NCBI GenBank assembly: GCA_034687125.1
Contig: JAQGBZ010000410.1
Location: forward strand, 1 to 51,921
Origin: Neelides folsomi
Taxonomy: Eukaryota > Arthropoda > Collembola > Neelipleona > Neelidae
Reading direction: 5' to 3'
DNA length: 51,921 nt
Part shown: in pieces, positions 37,401 to 46,700 of the stretch
Layout: every line of letters starts with the position of its first letter
Numbering within the stretch: the stretch's first letter is position 1
The notes under the pieces: generated by a model
What the model saw: the letters and a program-made list of their open reading frames with translations, nothing else
Told to the model about the DNA's origin: nothing
Database searches by the model: none
Program-made: the position numbers and the translations under genes

Positions 37401-40400
37401 ACAATTCGGCCCTATATGAATTAATCCCATTTCTCTTCATTACCAACATTGTGTATTATAAAATTATAATCTTTCCAATTTCCTTGAAATATCCTACCAC
37501 TTCAATACATCCAAATAATTCTAAAAATAATTTACATATGGATTCAATATTCATAATCTGCTTTCACCAATATTAATCGTTGGAACAATTTCTCCCTTCT
37601 GTTCAGGCTTAAGGCCTATTATTAATCGTTTCTATTATGTTGAATTTGCAAAATGTCGGTCCCTCATTTCTCTGAAACTCATCGTTGTTGTTTGAGAGGA
37701 TGAAGAATAAGAGGATTAGAATTCCATTTATGAAATATATGGTCGTTCCAACAAAACTCTTGTTAAATGTATACATTACTAAAAGCTCAACTTTTGGTCC
37801 AAAATGAGTTAAATTGATTGAATTAATTTTACAAAAACCGATGTATTTTAGCCAGTCGAGTTTAATATAAATCTTAGGGAATTGATTTACAAATACATCC
37901 AAACTTTAAAAAAATATTTTTATGTGAGAATTGTTGAAAGAAAACATTAAGACGTGTACCTTATCTTTGGCAAGTAGGAGTTGTTTGACAACGACACTAT
38001 CTGCGAGGAGAAGGACCCTTGTTACCGCACCCAAGAGACACCTCGCAGCTCGGACCATTGCCGCCCTGTCGGAAACGGCCCTTGGGACGCTTTGTCCTTC
38101 AAGACCGAGTCCTTCGTTGTGTTCACAAAGCTTCTCGATTGTCGTACCTTTAAAAAAAGAAAAAGTTCAAATAATCATTTTTATAAAAAAAGATTTCAAC
38201 CTAGTATGAATACTATACAAACAAATTACAATTTTCTATTGGTGTTTATTATATCCAATCAGATAAAATATAATGTACACGTAACATTGTATACATAACA
38301 TTTTACATTTTGTATAAGAATGTTATATCAAGGATACTTTCAAATGCTTTCTTTTCCAATAAGAGAATTATGATAAAAAACCTAATCAACTATAGAATTT
38401 ATTTTGATAAATACTATGATTTCATTGTAGTGTTGTAGTCGGAAGGCCTATAAAATATTGTAGATAATAAATGTATGTTAAAGCAGAACGAGTTGTGTTT
38501 ATGTAGGTATGTATACTTTGAATAACATGTTGCATTTTGAACACGATGCTGTTTTTTATATCCAATTTCTCAGAAACAAAGAATTGGTTTTAGATGAAAA
38601 TGTTCAAAGGCAAAAAATGCAATTGGAAAAAGGCAGTTCGGAACAATCGACTTAAAAGAAAGGAAGGAATGGAAATGTAATTTAATCAGAAGATAAATGG
38701 AATGAAAGTAATTGATTTTGCGAGAATAAAAAGGAAAAATGAAGAGAGGAATTAATGATCAATCCATGTTCTTCAAAGAGATATAGAAGTCTATATAATT
38801 CCACATGATAGTTTGGTAAAAGGGCGAAGAGTAAGTGGAAGTAAAAGGCTGCATTTGTTCTCATCCCCAAAGTAAATATTCTTTTTCCTCCCCATTTCTC
38901 ATCGGCGGATCGAGAGTGTCTTTATTGAATATGAAAGGAAAGAGTTCTCTCAAGGCTTTATTGGGATCATTTAGCAGGGTGGGGGTTTTCCCGTAAATGA
39001 GAAAGAAAGATGAAAAATAAGTTAGTAAATGTAATTGATAGTAAACAGATTTCGGGGATAAACCTTCACCCATCATTATTCTTTTAGGAGCAGAGGAAAG
39101 GAAAAGAAAAGCTTTTAATTTAATTAACTTTGGTCTTTGGTTATGGAAGCTCGTGAAATACCCTTGGCTCCTTTCCTCAAAATAAATTAGAGTAATAGCC
39201 TCTATAATGAAATCAGGAGAAAGCGGGGAAACCTCTGGAAGATTAAGGAGATTCTCCTCATTGAGTTCGTCATATACTCGTTGGGAATGTAAGTGATATA
39301 AGTAGTGCTCCTTAAGTTCCACGACCTTACATATAATACTATAGAAAAAAGTAGAGTTTCGAAAATGATCACATCTCATGATTTCATCATGGGAAAGGGC
39401 CGTAAAGTTGTCTCCACTAACTCACCTAAGGAGAGGAGATGAAAGGAACTTCTTTATTACCACCAGACCTCTTGAATGTTCAGCCTTATGACTATGACGC
39501 AAGAACTTTCAACACGCCCTCACACTTTTCAACAAATTAACTCACAAACTAGATAAATTCATTGCGATAATTGTTCACCAACTTACATACTTGACATTAA
39601 TAGCAATCAAAATTAGTTTATACTATTAATTCACCATAATAAAAATTAAATGTCAAAAATATTGTTACTTTGTATATTTTGATCATTCAATCGAACCCGA
39701 TGTACCATATTAATTGTTTAAGCTAAATTAAAATGAAACCTTAAATAACAATAAATGTTTGTAGACTGGATGTAATTATGTTACACTAAAACTACATATT
39801 TCAAATTAACTTATGTTTACTTGTAAATAAGATCGGGAAAGGAGAAAGGAAAACGTAAATATGAAGGCTAATGAGAAATGAAAAGCGGAGCGAATTGCCG
39901 AAGAGGATAAGGAGCCACTCATGGGAAGAATTTCAATTGAAAGAAATCCTACATGAGCTCTTCTAAAGACGATCCCACTCTTCTTCTCCCTCTCTAATCC
40001 TGAATCGCAATACAACTCTCAGCAGCATGCAACATGCTGGAAAATTGAAAATGTTCCGATTTTCCCCTTATTGCCCACTTCAACATCGAGTGACAATCGA
40101 TAAAGAATTTAATTAAAAAGATACACATTTTGAAGATATTTGTAAACGTTTAATTAAAAATAACAAGATATCAAGTACTACTAAATACTTAATAAATTTG
40201 AGAAGTATAGTGCACAATCCTTGGCCTGTATATCAATATTCTTGCACTTTCCACACATTTGCTTTGAGATTGGAATGATAATAAAATTGGAATTTGTAGT
40301 TGAATTTTTCTGACATGGATGTTGAGGGCGTTGGAAAACTGAATGATAAATTTGTTTGGTGGTGATAAATCACTTTAAAAGAAAATTGAAGTTGCAAAAA

Positions 40401-40742
40401 ATGAGATAAAGGAACGACAAATATTCACACGTTAAGAAATTGCTCTCGAGATTCTTCCATTTCTTCCGCATATTGTTAAATATTTATATTCAAAAATACG
40501 CATCTCGGTCCTCTTCATCTCCATACACTACATAATATGAAAATTTTGTAACCTGCAGCTCTAGCCTCCTGGCAGGCGGCGTACATCTGTGGCCGAATTT
40601 CATCACTGTCGTCGGCAATCGCTTCTCCAACAGTCACGAACCTCTCAACAGCCACATTGACAGATTGACCAACCCTAGAAATGGCTCTGAGGGTCCGGTC
40701 AGAGCAGAGGCTTCGCTCTTTGGCGTTCACGAGCGTCGTGAT
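16333..40742 (-). CDS. CTNNAL1: Alpha-catulin (CTNNAL1 orthologue), 13 exons, 5'-incomplete
   Basis: Thirteen minus-strand exons from 40742 down to 16333 join in frame to 713 residues plus stop. All introns are GT-AG and phase 0 except the first visible one (phase 1). The order and sequence follow human alpha-catulin as I recall it, from the ITTLVN segment near the N-terminus through SQFGSEMVELAQLTGDRQTD, DFTDSAYTTHEHRE, SKIAKENLEVF and FTRGEGPLKTTQDLF. It belongs to the vinculin/alpha-catenin superfamily of helical-bundle proteins. Known of the family: a cytoplasmic scaffold that binds the RhoGEF Lbc, and in C. elegans anchors BK channels through the dystrophin complex. About 40-50 N-terminal residues are missing, presumably encoded upstream of 40742. 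Introns range from 64 bp to 4902 bp. The C-terminal tail is Gly/Ser-rich and unlike the human one. Confidence 0.95.
16468..18522 (-). other. alpha-catulin intron between exons L and M
   Basis: 2055 bp. Bases 16600-16900 are GC-rich and open in more than one frame, but no splice-consistent exon was found. The rest is AT-rich. Confidence 0.7.
18523..18729 (-). CDS. CTNNAL1: alpha-catulin exon L
   Basis: Sixty-nine codons, VPTSTDKKELLEKVDEVPKR to TTCFECASK, ending at a perfect AAA|GTAAGT donor. It contains the KVDSVIQETKNLM helix. If the donor were not used, translation would add eleven residues (VSDTIIHSLSL) and stop, which would give an alternative C-terminus. Confidence 0.95.
18794..19069 (-). 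CDS. CTNNAL1: alpha-catulin exon K
   Basis: Ninety-two codons from EQAKIAKSGLEMKMITSDLE to YKVIRQFSYT, between a TTGCAG acceptor and an ACC|GTAATT donor. It includes EKWGEENFSDENNDIVRRAK and YNMYQFTRGEGPLKTTQDLF, the alpha-catenin/vinculin C-terminal bundle signature. The intron after it is only 64 bp. Confidence 0.97.
19070..21231 (-). other. alpha-catulin intron between exons J and K
   Basis: 2162 bp. It contains a moderately GC-rich segment at 19420-19760 open on the minus strand, and a 61-codon minus-strand open segment at 20648-20833. Neither resembles the family, and neither is needed for the exon chain. No repeat was recognised. Confidence 0.7.
21232..21282 (-). CDS. CTNNAL1: alpha-catulin exon J (51-nt micro-exon)
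   Basis: This exon has only 17 codons, KHGTTQKPLKPVKLDTE, between a TTATAG acceptor and a GAG|GTAAAA donor. It bridges LPRPG of exon I and EQAKIAK of exon K exactly as the family requires (K-x-LKP-x-K-x-D-x-E then EQAKIAK). It is a multiple of three and phase 0 at both ends, so skipping it would keep the frame. Confidence 0.95.
21691..21972 (-). CDS. CTNNAL1: alpha-catulin exon I (largest)
   Basis: Ninety-four codons after the acceptor GGCTTGTAG, ending GGA|GTAAGT. It contains VCKLLRHISPTDSLHVQAKY, then IYGPQLAVAARTLCSNPTSK leading into IAKENLEVFVDMW, and ends MYMSLPRPG. The ARTL-x5-SKIAKENL pattern is shared with alpha-catenin; LSLPRP is diagnostic for catulin. Confidence 0.97.
21973..23397 (-). 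other. alpha-catulin intron between exons H and I
   Basis: 1425 bp, AT-rich apart from 22680-22900, which is open on both strands without recognisable protein similarity. Good acceptor tract at its 3' end. Confidence 0.7.
23398..23535 (-). CDS. CTNNAL1: alpha-catulin exon H
   Basis: Forty-six codons, ANDMLNASKYASELVDVLRN through EVGDQFNEHLEHSQE, ending GAG|GTAAAT. The acceptor is CAAAAAG with a T-run just before it. It fits the family helix that follows the STATQ motif and precedes CRLLRHIS. Confidence 0.9.
23939..24052 (-). CDS. CTNNAL1: alpha-catulin exon G
   Basis: Thirty-eight codons between TATTGCAG-type acceptor bases and CAA|GTAAGT. It opens QQEQPKESPSNDLEGAIEGT and ends SVYELRAQLQGTATLQ, matching the hinge and helix that read ELKKELHSTATQ in human. 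The preceding 4902-bp intron is the longest internal one and holds a MITE. Confidence 0.92.
24053..28954 (-). other. alpha-catulin intron between exons F and G (largest internal)
   Basis: 4902 bp. Contains the 310-bp MITE at 26361-26670 and a palindromic CRE-like TGACGTCA at 28256-28263. A minus-strand open segment at 25780-26034 has no place in the protein. Otherwise nothing recognised. Confidence 0.7.
26361..26670. mobile_element. 310-bp MITE with 23-bp inverted repeats and TA target duplication
   Basis: The left end 26361-26383 and the right end 26648-26670 are inverted copies (CTTATATTCTATTCAGAAAA and onward to TCC) with one mismatch. Both ends are flanked by TA (26359-26360 and 26671-26672). 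There is no coding capacity. The TIR differs from those of the other two elements in the window, so it is a separate family. It sits in an alpha-catulin intron. Confidence 0.85.
28955..29065 (-). CDS. CTNNAL1: alpha-catulin exon F
   Basis: Thirty-seven codons after a strong polypyrimidine acceptor (TTTTTTTCAG), ending CAA|GTAATT. It reads DFTDSAYTTHEHRENILLIC and then DRVRLQLNQLLRVGLTQ. The DFTDSAYT-HEHRE block is almost identical to the vertebrate one. Confidence 0.95.
29066..30135 (-). other. alpha-catulin intron between exons E and F
   Basis: 1070 bp of AT-rich sequence with normal splice ends. A stretch at about 29650-29710 looks faintly tRNA-like but does not fold as one. Confidence 0.7.
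30136..30279 (-). CDS. CTNNAL1: alpha-catulin exon E
   Basis: Forty-eight codons between ATTTCAG and CAA|GTAAGA. It reads DDWEGSQSVSWSLQRFLDQV and ends ALEFILERIQ, aligning with the helix that ends VILERMED in the human protein. It is less conserved than its neighbours, but phase and position fit. Confidence 0.92.
30280..32613 (-). other. alpha-catulin intron between exons D and E
   Basis: 2334 bp. The frame of exon D remains open some 80 codons into this intron (down to 32362), with no family counterpart. No repeats recognised. Confidence 0.7.
32614..32709 (-). CDS. CTNNAL1: alpha-catulin exon D
   Basis: Thirty-two codons, TCLRHPECPSARENRDTVFC onward to DLIHYV, between an ATTTCAG acceptor and a GTG|GTAAAG donor. 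The TCLRHP start joins directly to the TSAK end of exon C, as in the human protein. The frame stays open well past the donor, but that extension has no counterpart in the family, so the splice is preferred. Confidence 0.9.
32710..36763 (-). other. alpha-catulin intron between exons C and D
   Basis: 4054 bp, mostly AT-rich, with purine-rich patches at 33590-33850 and a GC-rich patch at 34930-35060. No exon or transposon recognised. Confidence 0.7.
36764..36973 (-). CDS. CTNNAL1: alpha-catulin exon C
   Basis: Seventy codons, beginning VVNTLTRLESVANFTEFVKA after an ATAG acceptor and ending at AAG|GTAAAC. It contains SQFGSEMVELAQLTGDRQTD followed by LKDERRRAQMAAARHVLE, one of the best conserved stretches in the protein. 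The donor continues as an open frame for a dozen codons, but the next exon's match shows it is spliced. Confidence 0.95.
36974..37959 (-). other. alpha-catulin intron between exons B and C
   Basis: 986 bp with a GC-rich patch at 37200-37340. Nothing recognised beyond the splice ends. Confidence 0.7.
37960..38147 (-). CDS. CTNNAL1: alpha-catulin exon B
   Basis: After an AAAG acceptor the exon completes the split glycine and reads TTIEKLCEHNEGLG. It then gives VRAARCLLGAVTRVLLLADS and VVVKQLLLAKDK before the AAG|GTACAC donor. The VTRVLLLAD helix is a strong family signature. The middle (EGQSVPRAVSD) is more divergent. Confidence 0.92.
38148..40552 (-). other. alpha-catulin intron between exons A and B
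   Basis: 2405 bp. It contains a 172-codon minus-strand open frame at 38861-39379 that resembles no protein I know (see findings). The remainder is AT-rich. Confidence 0.7.
40553..40742 (-). CDS. CTNNAL1: alpha-catulin exon A (first visible)
   Basis: The acceptor TTTTTGCAG ends at 40743 and the donor GCAG|GTTACA starts at 40552. The exon opens ITTLVNAKER and contains RVGQSVNVAVERFVTVGEAI, which matches the N-terminal conserved block of alpha-catulin. It starts in phase 0 after an acceptor, so a preceding coding exon is needed. It ends with one base of a split glycine codon. Confidence 0.93.
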
Positions 40743-43700
40743 CTGCAAAAATTTCCACAGAATTAACTTTCAGAATCAACAAAAAATGTATGGCAAAGAG
40801 ATCGTGATTGTATTTGATGGTCAGAAACCAAAAGAACTTTGGGCTGCCTATGACATATTTCAGATATTTCCCCAAATTAATACTCATTCCATTACAGAAT
40901 ATTACATTCAAGGAATTCAGATGTAAATAAAAACCAAACGACTAGAACCATTCTTGGTATTCAATCCAGTAAATTGAGCAAAACTCTCACACTTCAGTTC
41001 ACAAACTTTGTCACTTTACTGAATTTAGTCTACTTAATACATTCAATTGTATTGAGTCACTGTGAGTGGATAAGATAATATGTTTATTTCGACAAACTAT
41101 CGACTCATGTAAGTGTAGTTGAAGATATTTAAAATTGACATTTATGCATGTATGCAAAGCTATAATTTTTATATTCACTTGATTGAATTTAAAGACTCCA
41201 ATTGGTTCGATTCCCTTCTGCTATCTTGAAAGAGAGCTTAATCCAAATAAAAAAATAAAGAAGCTTAAAATTAATCCTTAAGAGACGGATAAGTTAAGGT
41301 TTGGTCTGATGGTTGGGAAGCTGAAGGCGGATCGAGCTTTCGTTTCTCAAGTGGATGAGCTTTCTCTTGGCCAAGGTTTATCGGTGGCTTATTGAGTTGG
41401 CTCATCTGAAGGCTTGGAGCCTATTAGGGTCTCTTAATAGGAAAAGGGAATTGTTGGCGGAGTGAATCGTCTTCCTTAGTCAGCAAACCGTCCTTCCTAA
41501 TGACTCTCCCACTCAAGTTCCCGGCCTCCGTCATTCTCAATGGGGAAAGCAGGAGTTTATGTAAGAAGAAGTGACAAATTCCTTCGCCCTCCGCTCCCGT
41601 GACTGTGATCAATGAGGATCTCCCTCGCCACTCTCTCTCCCGCTCATTCACAAACCAGTGAAGGAGCTCATAAAGAAAATGAAGTTTTTATGACCGGATA
41701 ACACGGGAAGCATTCTCTTATATCGGTTCCATGAACATTTTACGAGCGTAAGGGCGAGAAGAAATATTTTCACAACATTGTGCACAATCCTCAGCGTTCC
41801 CATTAGAATCACTCAGGGCTCATCTCTACTTTATCTCTTTTCTTTCACACTTACTGCTCCCATCCCACACATGGCGAAAAACTCCTTGAATTTCATTCAC
41901 AAATCAAATATTTAAACCTTTTCCTCATGAGCACTTAATAAACTAAGGCGTTCCTATAAAATACCATGAATAAATTACTTTGATAAAATGCCTAAAATTT
42001 TAACATTAAAACCTATACCATTACACTATAGTGTTTAGATACATTAACCATTGATCCGTTTGATCTTGAATTAAATAGTTATCGTGTCTCCCTTATAATA
42101 AAATGACTTTGCATTATAATTTACCAATACTAGATAAAGACATATACTTATAGTAATAGCTCTGCACATCGTGTTATTCTGGCTATTAGTTAATAGCTAT
42201 CAATCTATAAATGAAAAAATAACCATTTCTCAGAAGTCAAAAACTCCCGTTGGATGGCTTTCATATGATTGAAACGGAGATTAACTCACGAAAGGCGAAG
42301 GCCCTATTGACAAAAATTAATATCTTTTCCATCCCTTCCTCTTGATGAGAGCAATAAAGAGTAAATCTTGAATAGAGGTCAAAGCATCACGTGTGAGGTT
42401 TGAATCAGATAAATGACTTTCCCAAAATGAGAAAGGAGAGGAAGCGAGAATTGATCATATACGCCTCCATGAATGTACTGTGAGAAAGATCGTGAAATCA
42501 CCTTCTTTCCCAATAGGAAACGAAAAAAGGAAGACGATCGACTTTTTGGAAACTAAGTAGGTCAACTATCAAAACAAAAAGAATTCCATTTACTTATCTC
42601 CCTCATGCAGGAGTAGGGTAGTAAATGAACTAGAGTTAATCAACCCGGAGAAACTCAATTCATTAAATGGATTTGTATTCAACGAGGTCGTATATTTTGT
42701 CTCAACACTCTCCAATGTCTCGAAACGAAATGTGAAAGGATTGAAAGTACTGAAAAATAATATATTTTACATACCGTTTGAACAATAGCCTTCTTCCTTA
42801 CATGACTCTATAACTTTTTATTTTATTGCTAAATATACCTATCTGTAGAAGTGTTTGTATAGGTAACCAGCTATTTTGTGCTATACGTGATATGCGAATA
42901 TTTACTGTTATAGGTACTACATAGAATTTTATAGGATATTATATCAAATCTAACCATGTTGGCAATAGAAATATAGTGTGAAAAGGAGAGAAGAGGAAAG
43001 AGCTAAATTGAAGTTCCGAAGGAATCCTCCTTCAAACGAATATCACATTACGTTCATTTGTATGAGTAAAGGTGCATCGATTTTACGGTCGGCGGGGTGG
43101 TAGGTCTTTTAGCTTCCGTTGACAGCCATTGACAAAATGATTATACTCTCATTATCCCCTTTGCTCCCAAATTCATTTTTAATCTCACTTTCTCCCACGA
43201 GCTGTCTCTTCATCTTTGATACTTCGTTACGCATCGTGCTAACGAGCTTCCTTTTCTTCAATCATAATACACTGGATGGATAAACCATTTTCACTATCGT
43301 ATTATATGACAGAACAAATAAGTAACAGCATAACATTATTGATATGAATGATTGGCACTTTAAGCTAAAATTAAGTGTTTATTCATGGAACAATTAGGGA
43401 AGTGTATTATTATTATTAGTTTTATAAAACATGTTTTTGTGATATTAGGTACTTATACATTTCTGTATACCTAGTACATTTGTACTAATTATACTCTGCT
43501 GTACATCTTATTTATATGTATGGTATATTTATATAAGGCGTATACGATTCTTAAGAAAAAAAATTTATTTTTAGAGAAATATTTGAGAATTCATTATTTT
43601 TTGAAATGATGAAAAGTTTTATTGTAGTCTGGAAGCTTCTTGAAACTGCCAAGAACTCTCAAGAAGAGGCACTTCAAGATTTGCATTTGAACAGGCCTTT

Positions 43701-46700
43701 GCATTGAAGTTTCTGTATTATGAAAATAGTCGTGGATAATAAATGACGTCGACATTATCTTATTACACTTGGGTGTCAAGTTTACGATCGAATAATTGAG
43801 CGGCCCAGATTCTAAATGTCAATCTGAAATTCGATCAATATGATTATGTGAGGAAGGTTGAGGCTGAGGGAAATAATGAGTAGAATGTGAATATCCATGC
43901 GAAGGGTGCAGTTACAATGGAAGGACCATCGTTAGGTTCCCCATTTGAAACACGATGTTCACCCAGTTGTGATATTCATTAGAAGACTCTCGAGTGAAAG
44001 ATGGATTTAAAAGGTCTCTGAGCATTATTATGTTTCCGCTTCCACTGTTGGACTCACTAGGCAAATTTCCCTCGGTCCACCAACTCCTCATTCCCATCAG
44101 CACGAAAAGGAGAGCTGTGAGGAGAAAGGATGTAACTACAATTATAAGGTTCGAATTCCGGAATTCTCATATTTAATTGGAAACCTCACGCCATTTACAG
44201 AGCCGAACGAATTGCGAACGAGTGGCAATGAAAGTCAAGAGAATAAATTACATCGATGGAGGAGGACGCCTAATGAGAACTCGTTCACCAAACTTCCCAG
44301 CCCAACTACTCCTATTTAGAAAGTGAAGTTTTCTCATTTTCAAACTGTCCTGCCGCGATTTACCCCATTCCCATCTTCCATACACCTGAATCATATTTCC
44401 AACTTTGTAGTAAATGGAGAACTTTCCATTTTCATAACTTTAAAAATGATATTATTAATAAATCTAAAATTATTTGCATTTCATTACAAAAGGCTGGTTT
44501 TCATTCCAAAATAAATTCACGTCTGCTCTATTTGTAATCAATCTCGGATAATTGTATTCTAATGAATAGTTACTATTTATTCTTTTGGTGAAGAGAATTT
44601 ACAAATAAATTGAATCTCCATATATCAACATCACACATTTTAAAAATGATCTTTTTATAGTCTTCCATGACCAAGTAATTTTAGTCAAATGATTTAAAGT
44701 GGATATTTGAATTTGAGTCGAAAGGATGGGGCAGACGTGTAGAAGGGGATTGAGCCCCCCTTTAAATCAACTTTTGATTTTGATCCCTCGCCAGAAAAAG
44801 GACGAGTGAGGGAAAAGCAACTTTCACCACCACTTCGTAAAAGTTTAAACTTTTCAGCTACCAGGATGAGATAGGGATAATAAAAGAGAGTGATGGGGAC
44901 GTAAATTGTGAACACAGGCTGCCTGCCAATCCTCTCAGCCAAAACCCCAGATTCCGATTTGAACACATTATGAATTTTTAAGGAAAGGACAGAGAAGAGT
45001 GGCGAGAATAAGAAACAGGAGAAAAGGTGAACCGAGTGCGATCTCGTATAATCTCTAGAGACGAGGAGACTAAACATGATATAAATAAGATAGGGAATGG
45101 ACCGACAAGCCTTATTTATACCATCCTTTTCTCACAACATCCACAGTGCAGTCTGACAATGGAGAAGAATGGAGGGCCTCGTTTGTGTTTCTCAGAGCAG
45201 TGTCTCTTTCTTCAATTACGGAAGTTATTTGAGGGAAACATTGGCTCCTCTTTTCCTATAAACTTTTCCTCGTGCTTTTATACCTATGTAAGTATTACTA
45301 AACATTGGAGAATGTTAAAGTGCGTATCGGTTTCTAAACAAACTGATCCAATTTCTTGAATCTGATATGAAAGTAAAGATCCGCAAACATTAAGTAGAGT
45401 TAGCAGTTTTACGATCAATTTTTTCTCAATAGATCGGTAATGTATCTAATTGAAATGAAACAAGCTGCAAAACCCCAATTTATGTGCAAGTTAATGTTGT
45501 AATAAATAAAGATACAAAAAATACAAATTCTTTCCCTGATGTATTTTTACAAGATGGCTCATCAATGTCATAATAAACTAAATATATTTTTAGATTTACA
45601 TATCTGATCATTGTGAAGATAAATGTTTACTACGAATCTAATAAAGGCTTACGTTTTGCGTTTAAGCACTTTTACATTATTAGAATAAACTTTCACTACC
45701 TTATTCATTTAGCTTATTAATATGCTGGAGTCTGAGGAAAGTCTGAACATGAATGTCTAATTAGACTCACCGCCGGTTTAATAAATAATTAAGATTTCTC
45801 ATAGAGTAAACGATTATTTTTAAACTATCTGTAAAGCAAATTAAATAAAGCATTCAAAGTTTGTAAATAAAATATTATACCGCCTGAACGTAAACGAATT
45901 TTGGAATTCAATATATGAACAATTGAGCTCTTTAAAAATGCAAGTTAGGTTTGGTATAAGTTTTCAATAAAGTCAAGTTATAAGGTTATAAGAAATACAC
46001 ACCGTCACGCTATTTGAAATTTAGGTCGAAGCTATACAGTAGGTATCCAAACTCATATTATATCCAAGTTTATTTTAATGAGTGAGTAATGGCTAACAAA
46101 ATGTTCTGGTCTTTAATGGCTAAGATAATGATTCTTCATTGTCGGACTGTCGTACCGCAATCATTTTTATACTTATATTGCTCGTGTCCTCCGAATTTCA
46201 ATACTTTGAGATATATTGCATATTTGGCCCTATTGATATTTAAGAAGGTTGAAGGACAAAGGTCCTGCGTGTGCGTTAGTGAATTATTTATCCAACTGCG
46301 TATGAGGTTCAATAAATAATTACTAAACCCGTTCCACTTTGCCCACAAGTCCATTTAGCTCGGACTGTTTCTTCTTTCTTTCATGAGGTAAAGGCATATG
46401 AGGGATATCCCCTCTTTCTCCAGTTACACATTGCTCGGTAAATATCAATCATTCAAAAATGGCCATTAATGCATGGCTTCCGTTCATGTTTGTTTGTAGG
46501 CCGAGGCTATCAGTTCTATTCCCATTAATTGAATCTGGCTTCTAATCGTAAGTAGTACCCTTGCTTCCTCAAAGCCCGTAACCTTCGTCCTCGGTTCGCA
46601 CCTCCACTCCTTCCTCGATTTTCTTCACTGACTTTGAAGAAAGAAGAGTTTGACTGAAGAGTGATTTGTCTCAATTTGAGAAAATTGTAAGAATTAATGG

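Noticed and set aside
41200..41240. GGTTCGATTCCC, an exact match to the tRNA B-box pattern
   Set aside because: The flanking bases do not form a T-stem and no A-box or acceptor stem lies at the right distance, so it is not a tRNA gene.
44384..44460. Minus-strand donor after a CAG codon considered as the end of the missing first alpha-catulin exon
   Set aside because: The preceding peptide (IYYKVGNMIQ) does not resemble the conserved N-terminal block.
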